DNA of 64,000 nucleotides, taken from contig CM041465.1 of NCBI GenBank assembly GCA_023213395.1, positions 64,363,741-64,427,740 of the forward strand, given 5' to 3'. The notes under the pieces are model-generated. The model saw only the letters and a program-made list of their open reading frames with translations, made no database searches and was not told the origin of the DNA. The number at the start of each line of letters is the position of its first letter. Within the stretch, counting starts at the first letter, position 1. Made by a program: the position numbers and the translations under genes. Origin of the DNA: Cycas panzhihuaensis. Lineage: Eukaryota > Cycadophyta. Positions 44,819 to 58,320 of the stretch are shown here, piece by piece.

Positions 44819-46708
44819 AGTACTTGGATAATCCTCTCACCCCTAAAGTTGGGTCATGAGGATGAGGTTTGAGTTATAGGACACAAGTGAGTCAAAGTAC
44901 CAACTAGGGTCTTTTCCTTAGATTGATCTGATGGAGGAGGAGGAGGGGTACCCTTGCATTGAGGTGATGGATGTCCCCTACAACATCAATTTTATGGTTA
45001 AAGTACTTAGTTAGATACCTCATGATCTGACAAGGGATCTTTATGAATGGGTTATTTAAGGTTTAGTTTGGAAGGGGCTTGAGGTGGAGGATCCCTTGGT
45101 AGAGAAAGTTAGAGGTGTTGACTCTAATAACTAGAGTCATCATGAGTACATAACTATGGATAGTATACCATTTCTTTTTGGAAAGGGTTTTATCCTCTTC
45201 CCTTATGGAGGCTCGGTGCCTTCTTTTATTGATGATATAGTTTAAGTAGTTTGATGGACCTCCCTATAACCTTGCACTTAAGGGTAAAAGTTGCTTTGAG
45301 TTTGCAACAATTAGAGTTTAGATCTTTTAAATCTCATTCAAAGGAATAAATGGTAGAGGTGAAAGGATCCAAAGTCTTGTTAAATAAATTAATAAAGGAT
45401 TTTGGAATGGATTATTTCCCTCTTTCGTCATGTGGGGGAGGTGATGCCTCATGATATGGTATTTTGCAGTTAATCTTCTTAAGACCAATATGTATCTTAA
45501 TATATTTGAGGGTACTTGGCTATAACCAAATCACACATAGTCACTCCCTTCTTGAGGACCTTAGCATGGACTTCAAGGTACAAGACATTCACAAAGATAT
45601 CTCTCTCTTTAAGTCCTCAAGTAATATAGCCTTTGAGGAGTGAAGAAGATCTTGAAATTAGCAGATGAAATCTCTACTGAGCTCATCATAACCTTGTTTA
45701 AAAGAGTGGATGGATTTATCCCCACTCTCAAATAGTCATATGACATTAAAATAGTTGATAAATGAGTCAACCAATTGTTAAAAGTAGGTGATAGAGTGGG
45801 ATTAAAGGTGATATAACCACTTAAGGATATCACTCTGAAGTGATTAGGAGAAAAGCTTCATGAGGTGTCATAGGTCCCCCTTAAAAGGGGACTAAAGGTG
45901 GGACAAATTGTGTGATATCAAAGGTGTGTTATAGTAATAGATTTTACTTAAATGGTCCTCCTAGAGGAAGGGTAACCTTGTAGGGATTGAGTGTACTCCA
46001 TAAGTAGGCAAGGGGTGAGAGCACCTATGCCCCCATTAGTATGATATATAACTTAGAGGGACATAAAGTGAGGGATCCCCATGCCTTAGGCAAGTTTAAA
46101 TAGGAAGTCCTCCTACTTGTATTCAGTATCATAGATGAGGAGAAATGGTAGGGATAACAGGGGGAACCAAGATTGTGCTTAGTTAGGGAATGGTTGTCTT
46201 GAGTATGTATGCCCTCTTTATTTGGTAGAATGCTTGTGGAAGTAAATAATAAGGTTTCCTGTTGAAGAGAGGGTGTGTCTATTTAGATGGAGGTAGGAGG
46301 GGGGACTATGACAAAAGTCACTATTATACTAAAATTTAATCAGTGTACCCATCCTAGGGTGGTATGTCCAATTGTTACTTTAAAATAGGAACTTAGGGCC
46401 TCTATCATATCCCCCAATGGGGTATGCATTTGGTCAAAAGGAGGGGTATACCTCATTTATTAATCAAAATGAAAATGAAAGGGAAGGTAAAGTTACTTGA
46501 GGTCATGAGCAAGGCCATGAGGTTGGGGTCCTCCAATAATATGGGTATGAGGGACTATTGGGTTGTGATAGATCTCTATCAAATCATACGAGTAATATGA
46601 GGGATCTTCACCTGCATGGGCAAGATGTTTATATGAATAAGATGCCTCAATTGGATGCCAATATTTGGCATATGGCTCAGAGGCCTAATCAAAATGGTAG
46701 CCCTCCAT
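44819..46708 (-). pseudogene. Gypsy C gag, second copy
   Basis: Collinear with 21183-23070; start codon at 46708, same as 23070. By eye, differences range from about 1 in 60 to 1 in 15 bases, mostly transitions. One 1-bp deletion in a G run near 45186 distinguishes the copies. Confidence 0.88.
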
Positions 46709-46971
46709 TGGTGACTCTTACTCACTTGATGTAATAAGGTCATAAGTTGGTTCTAAATCCAAAGGAGGGAGGCCACATAAGTAACAAGATAAGTGTCATA
46801 TTCATGGGCTAATCAAAGAACTTAGTTGGAAAAGAAGAGTAGGGTCTTATTGCTATGTGAATTAGACACCCTAACTAAGCCAAAAAATGATGGGAGAGGA
46901 ATAAGAAATCCTAAACACTCTAAAGGCCTTCCTACTGGCGAGTCCCCAGTATGGTCACTAGTGAAATGCTC

Positions 46972-48512
46972 TAAAGGGTGGTGGGGTAAGAATGATGTTA
47001 TCTTTACTTACGAGTGGAACCTAAGGTGCAAATACCCAATGAGATGGACAATTCTCATGATGCCAACTCGAGCACCCATGTGCTTTTTGAGTATATTTAT
47101 AAAGGGTTGGTATGAACGTCCTAATGTAAAGTGCTAAATGAAGGGTGATGTAGTGTATGCATGTAGGTTTAGTGGCTAGTATATGGTTGTGTTCTATTTC
47201 TTTTAATGAAGCCTAGGGCTAACTATGAGGGGGATTAATGCACATACACCTAGATGCAAGCTATCTACTCTTTTCCTTTTTTAATAAGTTTGTACCTTCA
47301 CCTAGTCTCCATGCAATGTCCCCTTATAGATTCAGGACTTACAGTGAGTGATCACTCCTTTTATCTTAGGCTTATATTCTGTGGAATGTAAAAACTAAAT
47401 TCCTTTCTCCTATTATGCATGCAAATGAAAAATCTCTAAGACAAAAAATAAACAAGCTAAAAGAGAAAAATATTTTCTTTATCTGCTTTTCTTTTTCTTT
47501 TTTTAGGGGGGAAGAAAGACAAGCAGATAACTATGAAATACTCTCTCTCTCTCTCTCTCTCTATCAAGATAAAAAAAAAAGAAAAAGAGAAAATAAAAAA
47601 GGGGGATAAGGACCAAGGTAATAAGCTCTTTTTTCTTTTTCCTATTCTTATCCCTTCTTACAAATACAACAAAGAAATTTCTTACATTCTTTTTCTTTTC
47701 TTTTTTATCATTTTATAACTCCCTCCCTATTTTTTTTTTCCTTAAATATGATAATAACAATAAATTAAACTAATAAGGGTATATTTGACTATGTAGATGG
47801 TTGCTTGTTATATGTGGCCTTCTCCTAATATGCTAACAGCCTCCTAAGAGAGTGGAAAGTGACCTAATAGACAACTATACCAAATTCTAAAGCAAATTTA
47901 GAAATATTTATGCTTATCATATATGCTTATGATAGAAAATGGTGCAAGAAAAATGACTCAGAATGGAAATGAAAAACACTAAATAAGGCTTTAGCCTTAC
48001 CTCTTTAAGAGAGTTGTTGGTATAAGGGCTATACAATAGTTGATCGAGATAGTAGTAGATAGCTTAGAGAATTTGTTAACTTCTTTCTCCTCCCTGTAAC
48101 CAAGTTAGAATATAGCAAGATAAATTTCCTTCTAACGAAACCAACAATTGAATATGTCTATCCTTATGTAACATAAAATAATTTTTTATAATAAATAAAA
48201 CACTATTCAAAGAAAGTGAAACAAGCAAATGGGATTGGTATAGGTGCCTCAGAATAGATCTCATCTCCTAGTATAATGTGGAGTCCCTAAGTGTATTTAA
48301 GTGCCACCTTTCCTTCTTTATAACTTACATAATCAGTGGAAAGAATAAAAGCAAATAATAGAGAAATGAATAGTTAAAGTTCAAGAGATTTGAAAAACTG
48401 AAAAAGCAACTACCATAATTATACAATTCAATATGAAAATATGTTATGAAAATGGAAAGATAAAGTAAAGAAACAATCATCCAAAATGATAGAGAAGGAT
48501 TACCTATCCCTA
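46972..48512 (-). mobile_element. 5' LTR of gypsy C, second copy, truncated by E1
   Basis: Counterpart of 23334-24886. It has a longer CT run (about 47540-47563) and no TA run. The frames at 46826 and 47415 are not genes. Confidence 0.65.
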
Positions 48513-48825
48513 TGAAGAAAGGATGGATCTAGGGAATAAATCACTCACATGTATACCATGGTAATGGAGAATGAAGAAGAGATAAAAACAAGATATGAGA
48601 GCAAATCTTAGAGGTGAGAATGAATAATGACTCCCCCCTTGAGATTTTACCTTTTATTATTGAGGGTGAGTATTATGGTTAGGATTTTTCTACCTAATGA
48701 TATGTACTTGAAATTACATCTAAATGTATATAAAATATATTTCACTAAGAGACTAATGCTAACAATATACCCTAAGGTCACTTAATTAATCTGAACAAAT
48801 AACTTTGATACATTAACCTCTTTCA
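48513..48825 (-). repeat. 3' LTR of copia E1, second copy
   Basis: Counterpart of 24887-25199; keeps the terminal TGAAAGAGG (minus strand). Confidence 0.85.
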
Positions 48826-50320
48826 ATTTTCCCCCTTAATAGTGGAAGGTCATTTTGAGAAAATCTATTCTATGAGGTCTTTATTTAAGCCTCATTATTA
48901 TATTAAAATTTTAAATGACACTTTTGTAGGAAAACCCTCATAGGAAATAAAAACCCATGGACTTTCTAAGATCTATATCTCTTTTTATAAATCAAAAAGG
49001 ATAAAGTGGATCTTGATGTATCCTAATAGCCAAGCAACTTAAATGTGCAACTTGATCTACTAAGTCTCCATATATTGTTTGACTATCCCCTATGCCCTTT
49101 CAAGTTTTCATAAGTTTTTATTTTCCAAAACTAGTATAATCGTTATCCTTCTGTTCTCATATGGGATTTTCACAAATAGGATAGAGCAAAGACTTACTCT
49201 TATTATTCCATGCCTACAAGTATTTTTCATAAATAAAATGCAGACTACCTACGAGTTTCTAATAGAGTGTTATGTCTGCCTCCCTAGTATCACCATCAAC
49301 TAAGAGTTTGGTATTAGGTTCCATAGGTATAGTCACTAGTCGAGCATCTTCTAACTGAAACTTGGTTAGAAGATCATTGATGTATTTTTCTTAAGAGAGA
49401 AAACATTTTCAATTATTTTGTATTACTTTAATTCCCAAGTAATATTTCATCAGTCTGAGGCCATACAATTCAAATGTTTTGTTAAGGTCCTTTTTCAGCA
49501 ACCTTATTACCTATTCACTGTGAATCATTACTAGCATATCATCCATAAAGATTATGAGATAAGTGACTTTGTCTTTTTTCTTATTAATAAATAATGTTGT
49601 ATCAATATCTTGGTAATCACAGACTATGTATCCAAGTTACTTCATCCTTTTAGACAACTTGGTAAACCAAGCACAAGGGGCTTATTTAAGGTCGTACAAG
49701 GATTTTCTAAACCTACAAACCTTATGCTCTTAACCTTTGATATTATATCCTTTTGGATAAGCCATATAAATTTCTTCTTCAAGATCCTGATTAAAAAATG
49801 TGGCCTTAATATTGAGCTAGTAGATTTTCCAATTCTGTTAAGTATATAAAGCCATAAGAGTTCTAATTATAGGCCATTTGGTTATAGGTGTAAATCCTTT
49901 AGCTACTAATCTCATCTTGTGCTTTTCAAGGGTGCTCTCTAATCTGTATTTACTTTTTAACACCTATTTATTTTAAATTATATTTCTACCAAGTGGTAGA
50001 TCAACGAGTTCTCATATACTATTTTTATGAGAGATTTCTATCTTTTATTTATTGCATTTCTCTAAACTGTATATTTTACAACTTTCTAGTATAAGAGGGG
50101 CTCTTCATTAAGAGTAAGGTGTAGTTCTACTAGTTCAAGCTTAGTATATAATAATTCTTGTATCCTTACTTTATGTGCGCTTTGAGTGCTAGTTTTGGTC
50201 ACCTTATCTAGTTGTATGTCTTTGTTGAGCTTGCGAGCTTCATGATATCCTTGAGTTAGGAATGAGGTCCTCATTTTCTTAACTTCTTAGTTCTCATCTA
50301 GTTTATTAAAATGATCATTT
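48826..50320 (-). pseudogene. Copia E1 RT, second copy, RNase H deleted
   Basis: Collinear with 25200-27372 except for a deletion near 49240 that removes the equivalent of about 25617-26293 (roughly 680 bp, the RNase H core). The deletion ends share 'atg'/'ag' microhomology. The RT motif F-M-D-D-M is kept at 49535-49549. Confidence 0.87.
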
Positions 50321-50631
50321 TAAAGGACTGATGGATCTAGGAAATAAATCACTCACATACACATAATGGCAATGGAGAATGAAAAAGAGATGAAACAAGA
50401 TATGAGAGTAAGCTTAAAGATAAGAATGAATAATAACTTCCTCTTTGAGATTTTACCTTTTATTATTGAGGGTGAGCATTAGAGTTAGGATTTTCTTGCC
50501 TAATGACATAAATCTGAAATTACATCTAAATGCACATAAAGTGCATTTCATTAAGAGACTAATGCTAACAATATATCCTAAGGTCACATAATTAATATAC
50601 ACAAATGACCTTGATGCATTAACTTCTTTCA
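50321..50631 (-). repeat. 3' LTR of copia E2, second copy
   Basis: Counterpart of 27373-27683, with the same left target site cattt (50316-50320) and the G-rich polypurine tract at 50632-50642 on the minus strand. Confidence 0.85.
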
Positions 50632-52850
50632 ATCCCCCCCTTAATGGTGAAAGGTCATTTTGAGAAAATCTATTTTATGAGGTCTTCATTTGAGCCTCAT
50701 TATTATATTAAAATTCTAAATGACACTTTTATAGGAAAACCCTCATGGGGAATAAAAACCCATGAACTTTCTAAGATCTATAGCTCCTTTATAAACCAAA
50801 ATAGCTAAGGTAGCTCTTTGATGTAGCCTAATAGCTAAGCAACTTAAATGTGTAGCTTAATCTGCTAAGTCTCCATATATTGTTTAGTCATCCCTTATGC
50901 CCTTTTGGGTTTTTACAAGTTTCAATTTTCTAAAACTAGTATAACCCTTATCCTTCCATGCCCACATGGGATTTTCACAAATAGAATAGAGTATATACTT
51001 ACTGTTATTTTTCTGTGCCCATAAGGGATTTTCACAAAGATAATAGAGTATGATGATCCTATTGCCATCTTCTTTGATCAGTTGAAGATGGAGGCCCTAA
51101 GGGTCAACTACCTTTAAAATTGTTCAAACTTCACCTTTTGTAGTAGTTTGGTGAAGATATCATCCACTTGATATACTTTGGGGTAGTATTCTAGTTGAAT
51201 TATGCCATCATGAATAAGTTCTCTAATCTTATAGACTTTCATACTTATTTGTTTAGTACGATCATGAAATACAAAATTTTTTGCCATGCAGATTGTTGAT
51301 TGATTATCCATATGAAGGCCAGTAGGCTGTTTTTGGGTGATATTTAATGTCTTCAATAATTTCTTAGCCATATCACCTCCTTGCTGGTCTTAGAAGTAAT
51401 AATATATTCAGCTTCAACAATTGAATCAGCAACTATTTTCTGTTGTCTAGATCTCTATGATATTGGTGATGTTCCAAGAAATATTACATACCTAGATGTA
51501 GATCTTTCTATATCTTTATCTCCTACAAAGTCTACGTTTGTATGTAAAAAGCTTAAATTCATTATTAGGTTCATACAACAGACCAAATTTGTTGGTTGTC
51601 TTTAGGTATTTTAACACTCAAACTATAGCTTGCCAATGATTCTACTTAGGATTTATCATGAATCTTGCAAGAATACCCATAGTATGCAATATCTAGCCTT
51701 ATATTAGTAGTGTAGATGAGACTACCTACAAGTTTCTTGTAGAGTGTTGTGTCTGCCTCCCTAGTGTCACCATTAGCTTATAGTTTAGTATTAGAGTCCA
51801 TAAGTAAAGCCATTGGTCAAGCATCTTCTAACTAAAACTTGGTTAGAAGATTTTTGATGTATTTTTCTTGGGAGAGGAAAAATTTTCTATTCTTTTATGT
51901 TACTTCAATTCCCAAGTAATATTTCATTAAACTGAGGTCAAACAATTTGAATATTTTACCAAGATCCTTTTTCAGTTAGCTTATTGCCTATTCACTATTA
52001 CCCATTACTAACATGTCATCTACAAAGATTATGAGATAAGTGACTTTATCCTTATGATGCTTGATGAATAATGTTGCATTAATATCTTGGTAGTCACAAA
52101 CCTCGTATCCAAGTTACCTCATTCTTTTAGACAACTTGGTAAACCAAGCATATGGGTCTTGTTTAAGGTCATACAAGGACTTTCTAAGCCTCCAAACCTT
52201 ACGTTGTTGGCCTTCAATCTCATATCCTTTTGGCTAAGCCATGTAAATTTCTTCTTCAAGATCTCCATTAAGAAATGTGATCTTAATATTGAGTTGGTGG
52301 ATTTTTCAACCCTATCGAGTAGCTAAGGCCACAAGAGTTCTAATTGTAGGCCACTTGGTTATAGGTGTAAAGACTTTAGTGTAGTTGATGCCTTCCCTTT
52401 GTGTGAATCCTTTGACTACCAAGCTTGACTTATATTTTTCAAGGGTGCCATCTAATCTATATTAGTTTTTGAGCACCCATTTATTTTGAACTACCTTTCT
52501 ACAAAGTGATAGATCGACGAGCTCCCATATACCATTCTTTATAAGAGATTAGTACTCTTCATTTATGGCATTTCTCCAAGCTGTATACTTTACAACTTCT
52601 TGGTATGTTAAGGGATCTTCATTAAGAGTAAGGTGCAATTCTATCCATTCAAGCTTAGTATATAATAATTTTTATAACCTTACTCTATGGGTGCTTCGAG
52701 TGCTAGTTTTTCCCACCTCATCTAGTCATATGTCCTTATTGAGCTGACAGGCTTCTTGAAATCCTCGAGTTAGGAATGAGGTCCTCATTTCCTCAACTTC
52801 TTAGTTCTCATCTTATTCATTAAAATGATCATTTTTTAAGGAGGATTTTA
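50632..52850 (-). pseudogene. Copia E2 RT and RNase H, second copy
   Basis: F-V-D-D-M at 52012-52026. RNase H at 51114-51371 (HMDNQSTICMAKNFVF, QVDDIFTKLL). Collinear with 27684-29900, about 4% different by eye in the RT region, with independent stops. Confidence 0.88.
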
Positions 52851-54298
52851 ATGCACCTGAGGAAGATAGTCCTTCTATCGTTGTTTTGCCTTTGTCAACT
52901 GAAGGTCAAGAGGATGGTTCTTCTATAATGGCTTTGCCTTCATCATCTTTGCTATCTTCGAAGGATGGTGCTAAATGTACACTCATCAGTTCAGAGTCAC
53001 AACTTGTATCCTTTGAGGCTCTATTGTTAGCTTCCAATATTTGGAGTAATTTATGTCTGTCCCCAACCCCCCCCCCCCCCTCCTAAATTTTAGAATCTGA
53101 ACATCATACTTGATAACATGATTATAGCAATGTGAGGGTAGTTTCAAGTCTAGTCTAAGCAATTAATCCTCTATCTCCATAAAAATGACATCTCTGATAA
53201 TGATGATTTTTCATTGTGAAGGTATAAAGACCTTATACCTTTTCTTATCCATAGGGTATCTAACAAAGATACCTTTAAGTGCCCTTGGTTGGTGTTTATT
53301 TTGATATATATCCAGAATGTGGGCATAACATGTAGAGCCAAAAATTTTGAAGTAGTGAGCAATAGGGGTTTGTCCTGACCACTTCTTATTAGTTTATTGT
53401 CCTTCCTTTGATGGGCTAACAACATTGATATAACATACAACTGTCCAGATAGCTTTGGCCCATAGGTAGGTAGGTACATTTTTGTACATCAACATAGCTT
53501 GAACTATGTTCATGATTATCATGTTCATGTACTCGACAACTCTATTTTTCTATGGGGTACTTACTACTATTGTTTGATACTTGATGCCATTATCTCGAAT
53601 GTAGCTTTCAAACTCGTATGAGGTATATTCACCACTATTATCAGTTTGAAGATATTTGAGTCGATAACCTGACTCTTTTTCAATGTAGGCTTTAAATTCT
53701 TTGAATACATGGAAGGCTTTATCTTTCTTGTGTAAAAAAGCTACCCATACTTTTCTAATGAAATCATCAATGAAAGAGATGTAATATAACTTGCCCTTCA
53801 GTAAAGGAATGGGCATTGGCCCACATAGATCAAAGTGTACCAATTGTAATAGATGGTTCCATTTCTACTGACTTTTAGAAAAGGGTTGTCAATGAGATTT
53901 GGCAATAATATAAGCTTCACATTTAAAGGGCTTAGAGGAGAACTTTGGAAGATTTGGAAGAGTGTTGCAAAGATCTCTAAGTCTATCAATTTGAACATGG
54001 CCTATGCGAGCATGTCAAAAAGATTCTGGTGAGAATGTTGGGTGGGTCAAGCTAGAATTAAATATAAATTCATCATCAACACAAGGGCTTTGGGCACAAT
54101 GGGCTTTAAAACATAGAGAGTCATTCAATAGAAAGAGTTTGCTAGAGAGATATCTAATCAAAACCACTTGATTAGTTGGAGGTGAATGACGTGAAGAGTC
54201 TGGTCGTTTGTGGTTACACTTAGATTAAATCCATGAGTGACAAGTGTGGAGAAGGAGAGTAGGTATTATTTGAGATTAGGTATATATAAGACATCAAG
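52851..54298 (-). pseudogene. Copia E2 integrase, second copy
   Basis: The core at 53550-53843 is stop-free for 97 codons: FDLCGPMPIPLLKGKLYYIS, RKVWVAFLHKKDKAFHVF, YLQTDNSGEYTSYEFESYIR. A run of C at about 53068-53082 has no counterpart in copy 1 (30116). The zinc domain is near 53880-54170. It ends at the taata target site. Confidence 0.88.
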
Positions 54299-54303
54299 TA
54301 ATA

Positions 54304-56935
54304 TGTTTCCCAGCTACCAAGAATGGACTCGAGATGCATCGACTTAGGTAAGCTCAAGTATATGCTCTTGCTCCCATCTCTGCTCTTGCTTGACCAAGGT
54401 TGCTTGATAGATTGCCTAATGCATGTTTGCCTTCCATTTGTATGATTGCATTTCTTTCTTGCTTGATCATACTATATGTACCTACCGCACACCACTCAGC
54501 CTATGACGACCCACAATGAGGGTATTCTTCAGTGAGTGCTACACCCCATATGGCACATAGCCACCCATGTCATCTCCATGACCCCTTGGGACACCTTAGC
54601 CAGTCACATTTCACCTTTGACGGCATCCTGCCCATGCTTAGGGTCGTTTTCTGAGTACGATTGGATCCCCAGTCGAGGCTTGTCTCTTTTTCCTGACCAC
54701 TTGTCAGTCATCTGGGTACCAATTCCCAACTGGTTCTAGCCCTAACTTGCTCTTTGTTTAGCTTCAGACCCCTTTCTTAACTTGATTTTTGCTTTCAGGT
54801 CTACACCACTATAAACTTAGTGGTACCGCGATATTTGCCATGGTACCATGAAGTTTACCACGGTATGACTGTTCAAAAGAGTTTTTTAAAACTCATGCGA
54901 TAGTTCTCACTCTTTCTATGGAACTGCCACATGGCACCCGTGCGTTTCGACTTCCCTGCAACCCTCAACATTCACTTAGGATCAATGGGGAATAAAAACC
55001 AAAAAGTTCCTTATTCCTTCTTCTTCTTCACTCATTTTTTAGATGCAACTCCTATAACTCTCCTCCACTCACTACAAACAGGGATATACTTCAGTTGTTG
55101 CTCTTCACACAGAGGTCATTATTGCTTCTCAAGCTCAACGCCAGTAATTTCAAGCCTCTTTTATAGGTCCATATAGTGGCAAGGAAGGGCACTCATAGGA
55201 TTTTTCCAAGAAGGAAGCTTCAAGGTCCCAAATCATAGTGATATCTCTCACAGTGGCCTCTCCTCCAAAACCAGACATTAAACCCTGTCGAGTGCAGGTC
55301 TTTTCTAGTATTTTCTAGTAGCCATAAGCTCTCACTTTCTGCCATAAGGTGCCTTCCATATTTTCCTTAAGATTTTATGCTTTTATCCTTATCATTTTAT
55401 GAATAAATGCTTGGTTTATTTACTTTCTTTAAATCTGTACCTAGTTAACACTAGATCTTTGGATTTAGGTGTTGTAGTACTTCTCTCTACTATCCTACAA
55501 GCCTACTTTAAGGTGGCTATGTAGAGGGGGTGACATAAAGGAAAGTTGAGGGAGAAAGATGGGGCTAGTCCCCCTTATAGGCCTTCTCCCCAAGGGTCCA
55601 AACCCTTCTTTCCTTTCCCCCTACACCTATTGCCTCCCTTGGAGTTTGGCCAAGGACTTGGGAACCTACTCCCCAAATCTAAACCAGCATTGGTAGCCCC
55701 TTGCCACATTGGTTCTAGCCCCTCATTTGCTAGTTTTGGGCACCTCATAAGCCCTAAAACCACTCCTTATTGGTCTATAACCTGCAACCTATCCCACTAG
55801 ATGATCTTCCACTCATAGCACCTCGTTCTTTTGGGTGCGCTTGCACAATTACCCCGTTGGTTTTTCTCCCTTTGCTCGCTACCCTATGTCATTATTGTAG
55901 TTCATTTTTCCTTCCCCAAGGCCACGTGGAGATTTTCATGGGTGAGTTAGCCATTATGAGGCTAACTCCATTGTTTGGGTACTGGTTAATGTGGTTGTTT
56001 GTTGGAATCCTGTTAGAGTTATTTTTCTTTGGAATAATATGCATATGTCTTAATTTACCTTAATTTCTGCTTTTCCATATTTAAGCACATATATTAGATA
56101 TACTTTGTATCCCCTCTTCTGAGAGGGAGAAACTTGTTTGTTTGATTGACAGATCTTGTGATCGTGGAGTTACTTATGAGACTAGCTAATTAACACGTTA
56201 GTTTCTTATTTGTTATTTCCTTTCGTTTCCTTTTGTTGTTGGTTTGCTTTACTTTTTATATACATTGGGGAGGTAAGTTAGCCCCCTTCGTCTACTCACG
56301 GTAACCATTGCTGGCAGATCTCACCAATGTGACAAGTGAAGTGGGAAGGTGCATAAAGCAACAGGAAATGCTAAGCTTCATTTAAGCTCCAGATCTAGGT
56401 ACTCTTCTTTTTCCCTTTTTTTTCCTATAGCATTTTTTCTTACGTATATGTGTGCATGTTAAAAAACACATAGGAAACGGAAAAGGAGGAAAGAACACAT
56501 TTGTGCATTTACATGTTTGTTTTTTTCATAGTTATTTTTGTTATACATAGATAGTCTCTCCTGGGCACAAGCTCTTCATTTCTTGCTCCCTTTGACTAGT
56601 GTATACATAAACACCATATTACATGCACCTCATTTACGCATTACCCTCTCTCCTCTTTGAGAAGACACACCCTGCTAGGTCCCTTCTCCTTCTTCTCAGC
56701 CATCCAAAGGGTAGGAGGGCCTTGCCTTTTGGGACGACCTAAGGCTTCGCCTTGCGTCCCTCTCCCAGATTACCTAGAAGCAATTAGGCACCTTTACAGG
56801 TCTTGAATCCGTGCTCCAGTGCACGGACGTCTTGCGTGGTGATTCCTTGCCATTCAACCCAACTCATAACCTAACTCAATCTTGTATAACCTTTTCTTGC
56901 TAAACGTAGGAAGCCACCTTATGGGTAGCATTTCA
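54304..56935 (+). mobile_element. Solo LTR of gypsy B, second copy
   Basis: 2632 bp, TGTTTCCCAGCTACCAAG...GGGTAGCATTTCA, flanked by taata (54299-54303) and taatg (56936-56940). It lacks any internal sequence. In the first 150 bp it differs from the LTR at 31344 at roughly one base in ten, more than the surrounding copia sequence does. It shares some variants with the truncated 3' LTR at 44343 (ctcgagatgc, ctcaagtata, gaccaaggttg) and others with the 5' LTR (atcgact, cctaatgc). Confidence 0.93.
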
Positions 56936-56940
56936 TAATG

Positions 56941-58320
56941 TAAAATCTTTTAAGCTTGGGAGTTTTAGGCAAATGTTACCAATTCCTTCAATAGGTTGTT
57001 GTGATTTATCAGCCATGTAAATAACTCCTTGAATATTTAAGTCAAATGTTTGATATAGACTACGATTGTATATCATTTATTGAGTTTCTCCTATGTCCAT
57101 GATCCACTATCTATCGATTGAAGCCACACTATTTGCAATTCCAATAGGGCTTAGCATTAGTGAAGGGAATTCATAAGTGATATATCTACATCATGCTTCA
57201 AAGTATCTCTTTGGTTGGTTAATGGTATTTAATGTTGAAGATCCCTCAATTCTTTAAAAGTGTGCCTATACAAAACCTATACCACTAAAGGATTCTTCAC
57301 AAGTTTCTTCAACATTATGAGCTCCATGTTTTGGTTGGAACTTGGCCAACTTAAGTGGTAATTCTGTAGTATTTTGCTAAGTGTCCTTTACAGTTACAAT
57401 GATCACACATAATAGTTTGATTACTAGTCCCTGAAGAGGTACTAGTTTGGCATGACTATCTTGCTCTTTGTTGAGATGACCCTTAGCCTTGAGACTATCA
57501 AGGTTATCACTGAGGTTTTGGTTGACCTTATGGATGATTTTCTATATTTCTTCCTCTTCCTCTTACTCGATTATTTCCTCTACCATGAGAAGGACCCTGA
57601 TTTTTTGTGTAGCAAGCTTCTACTTCCATCTCAAAGGCTACATTTGCAAGAGATTTAAAGGCTAAAAAGTTGGTATCAAAGGTCTTTTTGGTAAGTTCTT
57701 TGAAGTTGAGTGTATTCAATGTTCCACTAGATTGAAGACTTCTATGCAAGTTTTTATAATCAGGGACATGTAGATATGATTGAATCAAGAATTCCCAAGT
57801 GATACATTAGGTCTAAAAAACTTTATCAATTACTTATTTTATTAGTCAAAGGAGATTTATTGTCTTATAAGCTCATCTTTTCTGTATTTTTTATTTATTC
57901 ATTTTTAGAACAAGATGAACAAATTCTAAATATGACTTGGTATCAAAGTTCTTCTTGAGAACTTCAAGGACCTTCTAGGCTATATCATATTATTCTTCGT
58001 TAATTGAGTTGTGCAAGGAGTGATCAGTAACCAACAAAATTTCTATATGAATATTTTGATCATCTATCTCCCATTATAGTTTAGCTGCAGCATCTGTAGG
58101 AGTTGTTGGGGTGGATCTGCTAGAAGCAAGTGTTGTAGCTATTGTAAGTATGATGGGTGTAGGTTGCAAGTGGCCTCTCTAAAGGCCTTCATACTTTGCA
58201 GTATTTTTAACTTCAATGTACCAAAAATCCCAATTTTCTTTACCTTTTAATATGCAATTAATATTTTGTTTGAATTGAGATGATATGGTGAAGATGAAGA
58301 AGTAGAAGAGATGATAAAAG
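56941..58320 (-). pseudogene. Copia E2 gag, protease and start of GAG-pre-integrase
   Basis: Gag from about 58320: ILKGKENWDFWYIEVKN, KVLEVLKKNFDTKSY, IQSYLHVPDYKNLHRSLQSS, ELTKKTFDTNFLAFKSLAN, GRGNNRVRGRGRN. Zinc knuckle near 57375-57420: CDHCNCKGHLAKYY (last Cys to Tyr). The protease near 57090 reads WIMDIGETQ where D-S-G-A is expected. Then DKSQQPIEGIGNICLKLPSL leads into the insertion site and continues at 54298 or 31338. This order (gag, protease, integrase, RT, RNase H) establishes copia type. Confidence 0.85.

Noticed and set aside
53060-53085. Run of about 14 C
   Set aside because: Homopolymer difference between the copies; probably slippage or sequencing error.
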